Shown in pieces: positions 17,576 through 26,486 of a DNA stretch of 63,498 nucleotides. The translations under genes were made by a program, and so were the position numbers. A model generated the notes under the pieces. The model ran no database searches, had not been told where the DNA came from, and was given only the letters and a program-made list of their open reading frames with translations. The stretch is from Parabacteroides sp. PF5-9 (GTDB lineage Bacteria; Bacteroidota; Bacteroidia; Bacteroidales; Tannerellaceae), in NCBI RefSeq assembly GCF_029893105.1, contig NZ_JARXWG010000022.1:1-63498 (forward strand), written 5' to 3'. How positions within the stretch are numbered: position 1 is the stretch's first letter; every line of letters starts with the position of its first letter.

Positions 17576-19324
17576 ATGGATAATTATATTGTATCGGCGA
17601 GAAAGTATCGTCCTTCGACATTTCAGAGTGTTGTCGGACAAAAAGCACTTACCATTACACTAAAGAACGCCATCCAAAGTAACAAACTGGCGCATGCATA
17701 TTTGTTTTGTGGCCCTCGTGGAGTAGGAAAGACCTCATGTGCCCGTATCTTTGCTAAAACAATAAACTGCCTGACTCCCACAATAGAAGGTGAGGCTTGC
17801 AATAGTTGTGAATCATGTGTGGCATTCAATGAGCAACGCTCGTATAATATTCATGAATTAGACGCTGCATCCAACAATTCTGTTGATGACATCCGTTCGC
17901 TGATCGATCAGGTGCGTATTCCTCCGCCAATCAGTAAATACAAGGTTTTTATTATTGATGAGGTGCATATGCTTAGTTCTGCGGCATTCAATGCTTTTCT
18001 GAAAACCTTGGAGGAACCTCCGCATCATGCTGTCTTTATTCTGGCGACAACAGAAAAACATAAAGTGTTGCCAACCATTCTGTCTCGTTGTCAGATTTAT
18101 GATTTCTCCCGTATCTCTATCGCCGACATGGTTGAACATTTGCAATATGTGGCAACCGGTGAAAATGTCACGGCTGAACTGGATGCATTAAATGTAATTG
18201 CCCAGAAAGCCGATGGGGGTATGCGTGATGCGTTGTCTATATTTGATCAGGTAGCCAGTTTTACCAACGGACATATCACGTATCAGGCTGTTATTAATAA
18301 TCTGAATGTATTAGACTATGAATATTATTTCAGATTAACAGCAGCCATTTTAAAAGGAGAAGTGCGGGAAGCCGTTCTTATTCTGAACGAAGTGCTTCTG
18401 AAAGGTTTTGATGGACAACATTTTATTACCGGTCTAGCGGGGCATTTTCGAGACTTATTGGTTTGTAAAGATGAGTCGACATTGGTGCTTTTTGAAGTAG
18501 GAGCATCCATTCGTGAACGCTATATGCTAATCGCTAAAGCGTGTTCAGACCAATTATTGTTTAAAGCGATAGAACTGGCGAATAATTGTGATTTGAATTA
18601 TCGCCTGAGTCGTAATAAACGTTTGTTGTTGGAACTTACTTTGATACAACTCTGCCAGTTGAATATGCCAACGACTTCTACCGAAGACGCTAAAAAAAAA
18701 AGAGTAATTGAACCGATTGCTTCTCAGGAGCAACCTCAACAATCCCCAAATACTGTTTCTCAGAAGGTCGATTCTTCTACACCGCAGCCTCAGGTTGTAA
18801 CTACCCAAATGCCTTCCACTTCAATTACATCAGAACAATCATCTACGGTATCAGCTAAGAAAAACGGACGTCCCCCGATAGGAACCTCGCTAAAAGAAAT
18901 TGTCGCAGAGAAACCGAAAGAACAATTCGAGCGGCAGGTCAATGAAACGGCTCAAGAAATCATCACTCCATTTACCGAAGAGGATTTAGTTAATAGTTGG
19001 GATGCATATACCCAAATCATTGATAAAAAAGTCTTTTTAAAAACGACTATGATCAACTGCAAACCAGTATTGCAGGAAGACTATTCTTTTGAAGTCGCTG
19101 TGCACAATCCGCCACAGCAGGAGGAGTTGATCAATGGAGCGATTGATATCCTGACTTATTTACGGCAACAGTTGAATAATAACAAAATTCAAATGCGTGT
19201 ACGGGTAAGTGAAACAAATGAAAAACAACTCGCTTATACCTCCAGCGAAAAATATGAATACCTGTTGAGTGTCAATCCGGCCTTAGGCAAACTGAGAGAC
19301 GAATTCAACCTGACGATAGACTAA
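17576..19324 (+). CDS. dnaX: DNA polymerase III gamma/tau subunit
   Basis: A 582-aa clamp-loader ATPase. It has Walker A GPRGVGKTS (about residue 45), a four-Cys zinc module ending CNSCESC (about 76-82), the DEVHMLS box (about 128) and the sensor SRC motif (about 168). The conserved domain III ends near residue 365. An A10 tract (18692-18701, codons 373-376) follows immediately. A -1 shift there gives Lys-Ser-Asn-stop and a +1 shift gives Glu-stop, so a short gamma form of about 376-378 residues could be made. The remaining Gln/Ser/Thr-rich linker and C-terminal domain would be tau-specific. Confidence 0.95.
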   Translation: MDNYIVSARKYRPSTFQSVVGQKALTITLKNAIQSNKLAHAYLFCGPRGVGKTSCARIFAKTINCLTPTIEGEACNSCESCVAFNEQRSYNIHELDAASNNSVDDIRSLIDQVRIPPPISKYKVFIIDEVHMLSSAAFNAFLKTLEEPPHHAVFILATTEKHKVLPTILSRCQIYDFSRISIADMVEHLQYVATGENVTAELDALNVIAQKADGGMRDALSIFDQVASFTNGHITYQAVINNLNVLDYEYYFRLTAAILKGEVREAVLILNEVLLKGFDGQHFITGLAGHFRDLLVCKDESTLVLFEVGASIRERYMLIAKACSDQLLFKAIELANNCDLNYRLSRNKRLLLELTLIQLCQLNMPTTSTEDAKKKRVIEPIASQEQPQQSPNTVSQKVDSSTPQPQVVTTQMPSTSITSEQSSTVSAKKNGRPPIGTSLKEIVAEKPKEQFERQVNETAQEIITPFTEEDLVNSWDAYTQIIDKKVFLKTTMINCKPVLQEDYSFEVAVHNPPQQEELINGAIDILTYLRQQLNNNKIQMRVRVSETNEKQLAYTSSEKYEYLLSVNPALGKLRDEFNLTID

Positions 19325-19342
19325 TCGTCAGGTTGAATTCGT
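19299..19342. repeat. 19-bp perfect inverted repeat across the dnaX stop codon
   Basis: Arms 19299-19317 and 19324-19342 are perfect reverse complements with a 6-nt loop that holds the first two bases of the stop codon TAA (19322-19324). No U-run follows, and a separate terminator lies about 40 nt downstream. It may be a quasi-palindrome made by template switching or an mRNA 3'-end stabiliser. Confidence 0.8.
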
Positions 19343-19381
19343 AATTGATAATTGACAGTTGACAATTGATAATTAGAGAAA

Positions 19382-19430
19382 AAAACAGCCTGTTTGACTC
19401 ATATTCAAACAGGCTGTTTTTTATTTTTTT
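19382..19430. terminator. bidirectional terminator between dnaX and the DUF1080 gene
   Basis: A perfect 16-bp stem (19382-19397 with 19405-19420) and a 7-nt loop, followed by a T-rich run on the plus strand and by a T-run on the minus strand. It can end both convergent transcripts. Confidence 0.88.
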
Positions 19431-19472
19431 ATGTAGTAATTGTCAATTCTTCATTTGAACAAGTATTACTGA

Positions 19473-20258
19473 TCACAGTTCTCTGATCCAGATATTTCTA
19501 AAGCTAATCGGCTCACTCGGATCACCATGGCTTTGCAGAATAATCGGGCCGGCGCCATGTTTGGCCACTTTTGGGAAACCAATATATTCTGTTGTACCAA
19601 GTATAGTGGTGTGATTTTGAAGTACTACCCCGTTATGAATGACTGTGACTGTCGGAGGAACCCGGTAGGTGTTATCGTCCTTAAAGATCGGAGCGGAGTA
19701 GATGATATCATATACATTCCATTCGCTCGGTTTACGCATCGCATTCGCCAATGGAGGAGTTTGTTTGTAGACACTTCCTGTTTGTCCGTTGACGTATGTT
19801 TCATTGTTGTAACAATCCAGTACCTGAATTTCATATTTCCCTTGCAGGAATACCCCACTGTTACCACGTCCCTGGCTGGTGCCTGTTATATCTTCCGGAA
19901 TACGCCATTCGATATGTAACTGAAAATTCTCAAACTGCTGTTTGGTTTGAATATCTCCTGTCGGTTTATTAACGGTGAATACGCCATTTTCTACAGTCCA
20001 TTGTGCGGGGCCACCTTTTACACTTTCCCAAGCACTCAGATCTTTTCCGTCGAACAAGACGATGGCGTCAGACGGAGCAGAATTTGTTTGAATATCTCCC
20101 GGAGTTACGATTGCCGGTTGAGGTGTCCAGTATTCCGACATGCCCGGTTTCATGCGTTCAGGTTGCGGGTACTCTTTTTGTTGTGCATTGATACTTGTCA
20201 AAGTCGTGCAGGCCAACATAGCAAATACGGCCTTTCTACAGATTAATTTCTTATTCAT
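19473..20258 (-). CDS. exported DUF1080 (3-keto-disaccharide hydrolase-like) protein
   Basis: A 261-aa exported protein with a signal peptide cleaved near SINAQQ (residue 25) and one DUF1080 concanavalin-like fold. The family features FDGKDLSAWE, GNSGVFLQGKYEIQVLD and PSEWNVYDI are present. Some DUF1080 members hydrolyse 3-keto-glycosides, while others are thought to bind carbohydrate. Here the function is inferred from the fold only. A -7 box lies upstream at 20292-20299. Confidence 0.85.
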   Translation of the reverse strand: MNKKLICRKAVFAMLACTTLTSINAQQKEYPQPERMKPGMSEYWTPQPAIVTPGDIQTNSAPSDAIVLFDGKDLSAWESVKGGPAQWTVENGVFTVNKPTGDIQTKQQFENFQLHIEWRIPEDITGTSQGRGNSGVFLQGKYEIQVLDCYNNETYVNGQTGSVYKQTPPLANAMRKPSEWNVYDIIYSAPIFKDDNTYRVPPTVTVIHNGVVLQNHTTILGTTEYIGFPKVAKHGAGPIILQSHGDPSEPISFRNIWIREL

Positions 20259-20291
20259 GGTCTATCATTTAATTTAACATAAAACTCGATA

Positions 20292-20299
20292 CAAACATA
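20292..20299 (-). promoter_or_regulatory. -7 box of the DUF1080 gene
   Basis: TATGTTTG on the minus strand, 33 nt before the start codon. Confidence 0.6.
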
Positions 20300-20339
20300 C
20301 ATATTTTTATGAGTGAATCGGGTCTGTTCCCGATTTATT

Positions 20340-20795
20340 TTAACGTTTGTGTTGGAAAAGCCGTTGCTCTGCCAACTCTTGATATTTGGTGTTTAGACGT
20401 CCAAAATTACAATATGGATGAATGGCTATTCCTCCCCGTGGAGTAAAGATTCCGGTGACTTCAATATACTTTGGATCCAACAGTCTGATCAGATCTTTCA
20501 TGATAATATTGACACAATCTTCATGGAATGCGCCATGGTTTCGAAAGCTGAATAAATACAATTTGAGACTTTTGCTTTCGACCATTTTCTGATCCGGTAT
20601 GTAATCAATCTGGATGGTAGCGAAATCAGGCTGTCCGGTAATCGGGCACAAACTGGTAAATTCCGGGCAATTAAAATGTACCCAGTAATCGTTTTCCGGA
20701 TGTTTATTGGTAAATACTTCCAATATATCAGGCGCATACTCTTTCAGATAGACTGTTTTCCCCCCGAGTAATTGCAATTGATCTTCGTTTTGCAT
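20340..20795 (-). CDS. queF: NADPH-dependent preQ0 reductase QueF
   Basis: A 151-aa type I QueF that reduces the nitrile of 7-cyano-7-deazaguanine (preQ0) to preQ1 for queuosine in tRNA. The catalytic Cys50 lies in [13 protein letters not shown], and the NADPH-binding and T-fold residues ([19 protein letters not shown]) follow. It lies 4 nt after queC on the same strand, so the two consecutive queuosine steps are in one operon. queD and queE are not in the window. Confidence 0.95.
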   Translation of the reverse strand: MQNEDQLQLLGGKTVYLKEYAPDILEVFTNKHPENDYWVHFNCPEFTSLCPITGQPDFATIQIDYIPDQKMVESKSLKLYLFSFRNHGAFHEDCVNIIMKDLIRLLDPKYIEVTGIFTPRGGIAIHPYCNFGRLNTKYQELAEQRLFQHKR

Positions 20796-20799
20796 ATGT

Positions 20800-21471
20800 T
20801 TATTTATTGACAGATTGTTTTTTTAGTTCATATTTTTCCAGACCTTCACGACGCAGTTTACATGCCGGACAATGTCCGCAACCATCTGCCGGAATATTGT
20901 TATAGCAGGTAAGCGTTCGATTCCGGATCAGATCTAACACCCCAAGTTCATCCCCCAAGGCCCACACTTCGCTTTTATCTTTGTCCATAAGTGGGGTGTG
21001 AATAACAAACGGTTCATCCATCGCCAGATTTAAGGTGACATTCAATGATCGGATAAATGTATCCCTGCAATCCGGATATCCGCTGTAGTCGGCTTCCGAT
21101 ACTCCGGTGACCAGATGCGAAATGCCTCTGCTTCGTGCATGGATTGCTGCAAAAGTCAGAAAAATCATATTGCGACCCGGCACGAATGTGTTGGGATAAT
21201 TATCGGCAGGTTTCTCTTCATCCATATGAATGGACTGATCCGTCAAGGCGTTAGGAGCAAGTTGACTAAGAAGTGACACATCCAAAATCTGAAAAGGTAC
21301 TGATGTTTCTTTGGCTATTTGCCGGGCGATATCCACTTCAAGGGCATGTTTTTGGCCATACGTAAAACATACGGCTTCGACTTCATCGAAATATTTTTTT
21401 GCCCAAAATAAGCAGGTCGTAGAATCCTGCCCTCCTGAAAAACAGACCAGAGCAGATTTTTGTCGTTTCAT
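20800..21471 (-). CDS. queC: 7-cyano-7-deazaguanine synthase QueC
   Basis: A 223-aa PP-loop enzyme that converts 7-carboxy-7-deazaguanine to preQ0 with ATP and ammonia. The ATP-binding motif SGGQDS is at residues 12-17, and a C-terminal zinc site is formed by CGHCPAC with an earlier Cys. A -7 box at 21533-21540 lies 62 nt before the start, and queF follows 4 nt later. I see no preQ1 riboswitch in the short leader, although I could not fold it by computation. Confidence 0.95.
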   Translation of the reverse strand: MKRQKSALVCFSGGQDSTTCLFWAKKYFDEVEAVCFTYGQKHALEVDIARQIAKETSVPFQILDVSLLSQLAPNALTDQSIHMDEEKPADNYPNTFVPGRNMIFLTFAAIHARSRGISHLVTGVSEADYSGYPDCRDTFIRSLNVTLNLAMDEPFVIHTPLMDKDKSEVWALGDELGVLDLIRNRTLTCYNNIPADGCGHCPACKLRREGLEKYELKKQSVNK

Positions 21472-21532
21472 TTTATATTCTTGTTTTTAAACGTGGTTAA
21501 GCAAGCACACGGAAAGAAAAAATCTTTCGCAG

Positions 21533-21540
21533 CAAAGATA
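21533..21540 (-). promoter_or_regulatory. -7 box of queC-queF
   Basis: TATCTTTG on the minus strand, 62 nt before queC. Confidence 0.6.
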
Positions 21541-21669
21541 CGGAACATTCCGGAAAATGAAAGCGATTAAACCCGGGAAAGGGTTCCTTTAATACCGGGA
21601 ACTGCACAAAAAGAACACAAACGTGCCGCACATTTCTGTCAATTGTGTGCAATATTTACAAAAACTATC

Positions 21670-21677
21670 TATCTTTG
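21670..21677 (+). promoter_or_regulatory. -7 box of the FadL-type gene
   Basis: TATCTTTG, 66 nt before the start codon at 21743. Confidence 0.6.
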
Positions 21678-21742
21678 CCGCCGTTTATATCGTGAAAGAT
21701 GTAGAATACATCGATTAAATCTATTAATAAAAATAAGAGTAT

Positions 21743-23077
21743 ATGAAGAAAATTATCGCGCTTGTCTGTCTCTCTCTTTTGCCGTTTTCTTATCTTTCTG
21801 CAGAAGGATATCAGGTAAATGCCCAGAGTACCAAACAAGCAGCAATGGGACACGTAGGTGTCGCTATGAAATTAGGAGCAGAGAGTATGCATTTCAATCC
21901 GGCCGGATTGGGATTTCTGAATAAAAACGTAGACTTGTCGTTGGGAGTCACCGGGGTGTTTGCCAATGCAAAATTTTCCGATAACGGGTATACCCATAAA
22001 TCAGATAATGACCCAAGTACACCGCTCTATTTTTATGCCGGCTTTAAAATTTATGATTTCCTTAGTGCCGGAATCAGTGTCAATACACCTTATGGGAGTT
22101 CAATGGATTGGGGCAGTAATTGGAAAGGATCGCATCTGATACAGAAAATCTCATTAAAATCGTACTCTATCCAACCGACTCTCTCTTGGAAGATTATGGA
22201 TCGGTTGAGTGTTGGAGCCGGTATGATGATCATGTTTGGCGACTTTTCATTAAGCCGCGCCCTATTATCTTCCGGTGATTTAAGTGCTATTGCTGCCGGC
22301 ATGCCCGCATTGCAACCATTGGCCGATAAGTATAAAGATATAACCCCTGTTTCTGTCGAATTATCCGGTGACGCCGGATTGAGAGTCGGATATAATGTAG
22401 GCGTGATGTTTGATGTAACCGATCAAATCACAATCGGTGCTTCATACCGTTCTAAAGTCATGATGAAAGTCTCTGAAGGATCAGCGCTTATTTCCTATGC
22501 CAATGAGAGTGAATTGAAACCTATTTTAGGTGGTAATGTTCCTCCGTTGGATAAAGGATTTCTGAAAGCGGAACTCCCTTTGCCTTCCAATTTTAGTCTT
22601 GGAGTTACTTACCAACCGACAACGCTTTGGACTGTTTCCGGTGAAGTGCAGTTTGTTGGCTGGGGTGCCTATCAATCTTTACCGGTCGATTTTTATCCGG
22701 AAAGTGAATTGGGGAAATACAATCAAAACCCGGAAAAGAAATATAAAAATACCCGAATCTACCGAGTGGGAACTCAATATGCGGCAACCAACAGACTGGA
22801 TGTAAGGTTAGGAGCCTATTATGATGAGACTCCAGTGAAGGATGATTATTTAAATCCGGAAACGCCCAGTATGAATAAATTAGGATTGACAACCGGTTTC
22901 AGTTTCCGTCCGACCAATAGTTTTTCTGTCGATTTGTCTTTTTCGTATGTGACAGGTTTCGGACGCGACGGATCATATTCGGATAAGAGTTCTTTAACCG
23001 GCCAGGATCGGACATTCGGAGGTCACTATAAAGTGTATGCACTTATGCCGGCAATCGGTGTGTCATACCAATTCTGA
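21743..23077 (+). CDS. OmpP1/FadL-type outer membrane transporter
   Basis: A 444-aa outer membrane beta-barrel of the FadL/TodX family, which takes up long-chain fatty acids or other hydrophobic compounds. A signal peptide (to about residue 20) is followed by the hatch region with the diagnostic SMHFNPAGLGFL motif. The rest is barrel strands ending in an aromatic residue (GVSYQF), as needed for BAM insertion. The window also has a fatty acid-CoA ligase, but it lies 15 kb away and there is no operon link. Confidence 0.9.
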   Translation: MKKIIALVCLSLLPFSYLSAEGYQVNAQSTKQAAMGHVGVAMKLGAESMHFNPAGLGFLNKNVDLSLGVTGVFANAKFSDNGYTHKSDNDPSTPLYFYAGFKIYDFLSAGISVNTPYGSSMDWGSNWKGSHLIQKISLKSYSIQPTLSWKIMDRLSVGAGMMIMFGDFSLSRALLSSGDLSAIAAGMPALQPLADKYKDITPVSVELSGDAGLRVGYNVGVMFDVTDQITIGASYRSKVMMKVSEGSALISYANESELKPILGGNVPPLDKGFLKAELPLPSNFSLGVTYQPTTLWTVSGEVQFVGWGAYQSLPVDFYPESELGKYNQNPEKKYKNTRIYRVGTQYAATNRLDVRLGAYYDETPVKDDYLNPETPSMNKLGLTTGFSFRPTNSFSVDLSFSYVTGFGRDGSYSDKSSLTGQDRTFGGHYKVYALMPAIGVSYQF

Positions 23078-23184
23078 TAAGTTATAACCGTATATGGGTT
23101 AATAACGCATTCTATTCAGAAACAATCAAACAAAAAATAAAAAGATCCGATTGCTTTTTTTGCACCTTTGCGGACACTTTTCTG

Positions 23185-23266
23185 TTAGAGGTACGTCTAA
23201 AATATTTTAGACGTACCTCTAAATGGATTTACACCTACCTCTAAATCAATTTAGACGTACCTCTAA
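23185..23266 (+). repeat. period-22 palindromic element, copy 2
   Basis: The same design as the copy at 10064: an inverted unit (23185-23201), then direct units at 23206, 23228 and 23250, 22 bp apart, with the middle direct unit again carrying the CACCTACC variant. It lies between the convergent FadL-type and CDGSH genes. Two short GAGGTAGGT-like remnants follow. Confidence 0.85.
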
Positions 23267-23338
23267 CAAAAAACAGAGGTAGGTATAACCAAAAACAGGT
23301 CTGCATATTGTAAAAAAAGAATGGGATAGTGTTAGAAA

Positions 23339-24025
23339 CTAATCCATTAATTCTCCTTTATTGTGCATATGCATCGCGTCACAGAACGGTTTATTCTGTG
23401 ATTTCCCACAACGGCAAAGGGTTACACGGTTTCTGATCGGATAGATTTTATCCTCAGCACTTTCTATAGCCATACCCCCTTTCACCCAGATCGGGCCGTG
23501 AACAGATGCTGCAGTATCCTCCAATAGACTGATTTCCTGCTGCAGTTCGGGTTCGATTCTTTTCCCATCTTTCGTGATAACAGTCAGGCGTCCGCTCGGG
23601 CAATTACAGCATTGATGTTTTACCACTTCAACGCTTTCAGGATTGTTACTCCCTTCTACAAGGTTCCAGGTTGAACCGTGTGTATCGCAAAAACGGGCAA
23701 CACCACATAATTCCTCTGCATCCATCAAGTCAACAACGTCCCCTTTTATGATTTTAGCCATTTCATCGTAAGTTTTAAACCCGGCCGTTTCTGTTCCCTC
23801 AAATCCTTGCAAATGTGATCCGTCGCAAAACGGATAGTTCTTCGTGTTACCACAACGACACAAATAAAAAGTTTCGTCTGTCTCGTATTTCTGAATTTCT
23901 TTGTAGGCTGTAGATGCTCCCCGTCGATCGGCAACAAAACGCAACTGATTTAAAGAGACATGACCTGATACCTGATAAGGCCCGTTGGGTAGAACCTTGA
24001 TTTTCTTGTTTTTTTCTGAATTCAT
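23339..24025 (-). CDS. double CDGSH iron-sulfur protein
   Basis: A 228-aa protein with two CDGSH-type 2Fe-2S motifs, CRCGNTKNYPFCDGSH near the N-terminus and CRCGKSQNKPFCDAMH near the C-terminus. The second has DAMH instead of DGSH but keeps the three Cys and the His. The central part (about residues 80-150) holds CxxxxxC/CCNC cysteines resembling the divergent 4Fe-4S domain found in this architecture. It is likely a redox or iron-sulfur transfer protein. I use the ATG at 24025 rather than a GTG 6 nt upstream. Confidence 0.85.
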   Translation of the reverse strand: MNSEKNKKIKVLPNGPYQVSGHVSLNQLRFVADRRGASTAYKEIQKYETDETFYLCRCGNTKNYPFCDGSHLQGFEGTETAGFKTYDEMAKIIKGDVVDLMDAEELCGVARFCDTHGSTWNLVEGSNNPESVEVVKHQCCNCPSGRLTVITKDGKRIEPELQQEISLLEDTAASVHGPIWVKGGMAIESAEDKIYPIRNRVTLCRCGKSQNKPFCDAMHMHNKGELMD

Positions 24026-24136
24026 GATCACTATTGTTTTTTGTATATGCTTGATTAAAGAAACAACAGTATAAAATGAAATGTTTTATTCACGTACAAA
24101 AATGTACATTCTTCTCTCTGTCTCTAAAAGATTTGC

Positions 24137-24144
24137 TACTTTTG
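24137..24144 (+). promoter_or_regulatory. -7 box of the DUF5063 operon
   Basis: TACTTTTG, 23 nt before the first start codon of a three-gene operon. Confidence 0.6.
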
Positions 24145-24167
24145 CAGCTAAGAGTTGAGGACAGCGT

Positions 24168-24722
24168 ATGACAGAGACAGAAAATAATCCCATATACGAT
24201 CGTAACACGTTAGAATTTGTCACCGTGGCATTGGAATATTGCAGTTTTGTGGAATCCACCATGCAATATTCTTTCTATGCGTTTGCGGATAAAGCGATTA
24301 AAATACTTCCATTGTTGTATTTGAAGGCCGCTTTATTGCCTCCCGTTGTGGAATCAGAAGAGGTTGAACCCGAACAGTTTGTTACCGAAGAGATGTATGA
24401 ATCTGTACGCGAGAAGATTGCTGTTTTGTTGGGTGAAAAAGATACCTATCTGGAAACATTTCATCCCGATATGCAATACAGTGATACCCCAATAGCCGCC
24501 TTTATCTCCGAGAGTCTGGCCGATGTGTACCAGGATAATGCCAATTTTGTAGGCGTATTCCGTCAAGGGCACGAACCGACAATGTTGGAAGCCATCGCAT
24601 TATGCCGGATGAATTTTGAAAATTATTGGGGGCAGCAATTATTAAACGGTTTAAAAGCACTTCATGCCATACGTTTTGATGCAGATAACGACCCGGAAAC
24701 GATGAGTGAAAACGAAGAATGA
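24168..24722 (+). CDS. DUF5063-type protein, unknown function
   Basis: A 184-aa cytoplasmic, acidic, mainly helical protein that resembles the Bacteroidetes DUF5063 family. There is no catalytic motif I recognise. It overlaps the following exonuclease by 4 nt (ATGA), which in turn overlaps an rRNA methyltransferase by 4 nt, so the three are translationally coupled. The context suggests a link to RNA processing, but this is inference. Confidence 0.7.
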   Translation: MTETENNPIYDRNTLEFVTVALEYCSFVESTMQYSFYAFADKAIKILPLLYLKAALLPPVVESEEVEPEQFVTEEMYESVREKIAVLLGEKDTYLETFHPDMQYSDTPIAAFISESLADVYQDNANFVGVFRQGHEPTMLEAIALCRMNFENYWGQQLLNGLKALHAIRFDADNDPETMSENEE

Positions 24723-25303
24723 TACAACAATTTACAAATACGATCACCAAAGAAGAGATCTCCCTGCTTCCCATAGAAGAATTTACGGGAAGAGTCATAA
24801 TCATTACGAATAGTGGAGATGCGGAAAAGGCCGTCAACTACCTATCTCAGTATGATCGTCTGGGCTTTGATACGGAGACACGTCCCAGTTTCAAAAAAGG
24901 ACAGCGGTATAAAGTGTCCCTGATGCAGATCGCGACAGAAGACACCTGTTTTCTTTTCCGGTTGAATCATATTGGGATTCCCGAATCATTGGAGGGATTA
25001 TTGAAAAGCGAAAAGATTTTGAAAATCGGACTCTCTTTAAGAGATGATTTTGGTGCGATCCGGAAACGCACGAATGTTCAGCCGGCAAGTTTTCTTGATC
25101 TACAGGGTTATGTCGGTCAGTTCGGCATCGGAGAGGCCAGCTTGCAGAAGATCTATGCCATACTCTTTGGGAAAAAAATATCGAAAGGACAACGACTGAC
25201 AAACTGGGAGGCAGATGCATTGACCGAATCACAACAAAAATATGCAGCACTTGATGCATGGGCCTGTCTGCAGATCTATAATCTACTGAATAATCTGAAA
25301 TGA
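24719..25303 (+). CDS. DEDDy 3'-5' exonuclease (RNase D/WRN-like)
   Basis: A 194-aa single-domain exonuclease. The catalytic acids can be placed in GFDTETRP (first Asp and Glu), in the LRDD-containing central segment, and in the YAALDAW motif, whose Tyr-x3-Asp marks the DEDDy group. It lacks the HRDC domain of full RNase D. The substrate may be DNA or RNA 3' ends. It is coupled to DUF5063 upstream and to an rRNA methyltransferase downstream. Confidence 0.87.
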   Translation: MIQQFTNTITKEEISLLPIEEFTGRVIIITNSGDAEKAVNYLSQYDRLGFDTETRPSFKKGQRYKVSLMQIATEDTCFLFRLNHIGIPESLEGLLKSEKILKIGLSLRDDFGAIRKRTNVQPASFLDLQGYVGQFGIGEASLQKIYAILFGKKISKGQRLTNWEADALTESQQKYAALDAWACLQIYNLLNNLK

Positions 25304-26484
25304 ACTACTGTAAACTATTTTTAAAACCTAAAAAGGAAGAATCTTTATTGCGTTTTCACCCTTGGGTTTTCTCGGGGGCAATAGAAACCATCGAAGGAAA
25401 TCCTCGCGAAGGAGATCTTGTCGAAATCTATGGTACCAATAACAGGTTTCTGGCGGTAGGACATTATCAGATAGGAAGTATTGCTGTCAGGATTTTATCT
25501 TTCCGTCAGGAAAAAATCGATGCCGGCTTCTGGACGAATAAGCTGAAAGCGGCATATACCTTACGTAAGGCACTCGGATTAGCCGGAAGAGTAGATAATA
25601 ATACCTTTCGACTGGTACATGGCGAAGGAGATAATCTGCCCGGGTTAATTATTGATATGTATGCACATACAGCCGTTATGCAGGCTCATTCGGTCGGGAT
25701 GCATTATGCCCGGCATGAATTGGTGGAAGCGCTGAAGGAGGCCATGGGTGATGAGCTGAAAAATGTCTATTATAAATCGGAAACAACTTTACCTTATAAA
25801 GCCGAATTGAACAGTGAAAACGGTTATTTATACGGCGGGGATGTAGAAGATGTAGCGATAGAAAACGGTTTGAAGTTTTATGTAGATTGGCAAAAAGGGC
25901 AAAAGACAGGTTTTTTTGTCGACCAACGTGAAAACCGTTCGCTTTTGGAGTATTATGCCAAAGGCCGTTCTGTGTTGAATATGTTCTGTTATACCGGTGG
26001 TTTTTCGTTTTATGCGATGCGTGGCGGTGCTGAAGTTGTTCATTCGGTGGATAGTTCGGCAAAAGCCATTGCGCTTACCAATAAAAATGTGGAACTGAAT
26101 TACCCGGGTGATTCGCGGCATACGGCGTATGCTGAGGATGCATTTAAATACCTGGATAAGATGGGCGAAAACTACGATTTGATTGTCCTCGATCCGCCGG
26201 CATTTGCCAAACATAAAAACGTACTTCGGAATGCGTTGCAGGGCTATCGCAAGCTGAATGCGATCGCATTTGAAAAGATCCGCCCCGGCGGCATATTGTT
26301 TACCTTCTCCTGTTCTCAGGTGGTCAATAAAGAGAACTTCCGCCTGGCTGTATTTAGTGCTGCAGCTCAGTCGAAAAGGAATGTGCGTATTCTTCATCAA
26401 CTGACGCAACCGGCCGATCATCCGGTCAATATTTACCATCCCGAAGGAGAGTATTTAAAAGGGTTGGTGTTGTATGTCGAATAA
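25300..26484 (+). CDS. class I SAM-dependent rRNA methyltransferase (RlmI-like)
   Basis: A 394-aa methyltransferase with an N-terminal PUA domain (residues 1-75, FLKPKKEESLLRFHPWVFSGAI), an EEHUD-like linker and a Rossmann domain with the SAM motif VLNMFCYTGGFSFYA and catalytic motif VLDPPAFAK. RlmI methylates C5 of cytosine 1962 in 23S rRNA; this is the closest described relative, but the exact target base is inferred. The stop lies 2 nt from the convergent gene, with no terminator between. Confidence 0.88.
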   Translation: MNYCKLFLKPKKEESLLRFHPWVFSGAIETIEGNPREGDLVEIYGTNNRFLAVGHYQIGSIAVRILSFRQEKIDAGFWTNKLKAAYTLRKALGLAGRVDNNTFRLVHGEGDNLPGLIIDMYAHTAVMQAHSVGMHYARHELVEALKEAMGDELKNVYYKSETTLPYKAELNSENGYLYGGDVEDVAIENGLKFYVDWQKGQKTGFFVDQRENRSLLEYYAKGRSVLNMFCYTGGFSFYAMRGGAEVVHSVDSSAKAIALTNKNVELNYPGDSRHTAYAEDAFKYLDKMGENYDLIVLDPPAFAKHKNVLRNALQGYRKLNAIAFEKIRPGGILFTFSCSQVVNKENFRLAVFSAAAQSKRNVRILHQLTQPADHPVNIYHPEGEYLKGLVLYVE

Positions 26485-26486
26485 AT

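Noticed and set aside
25828-26439. 203-aa reverse-strand frame within the rRNA methyltransferase gene
   Set aside because: It is antisense to the conserved SAM-binding and catalytic motifs and has no recognisable domain.
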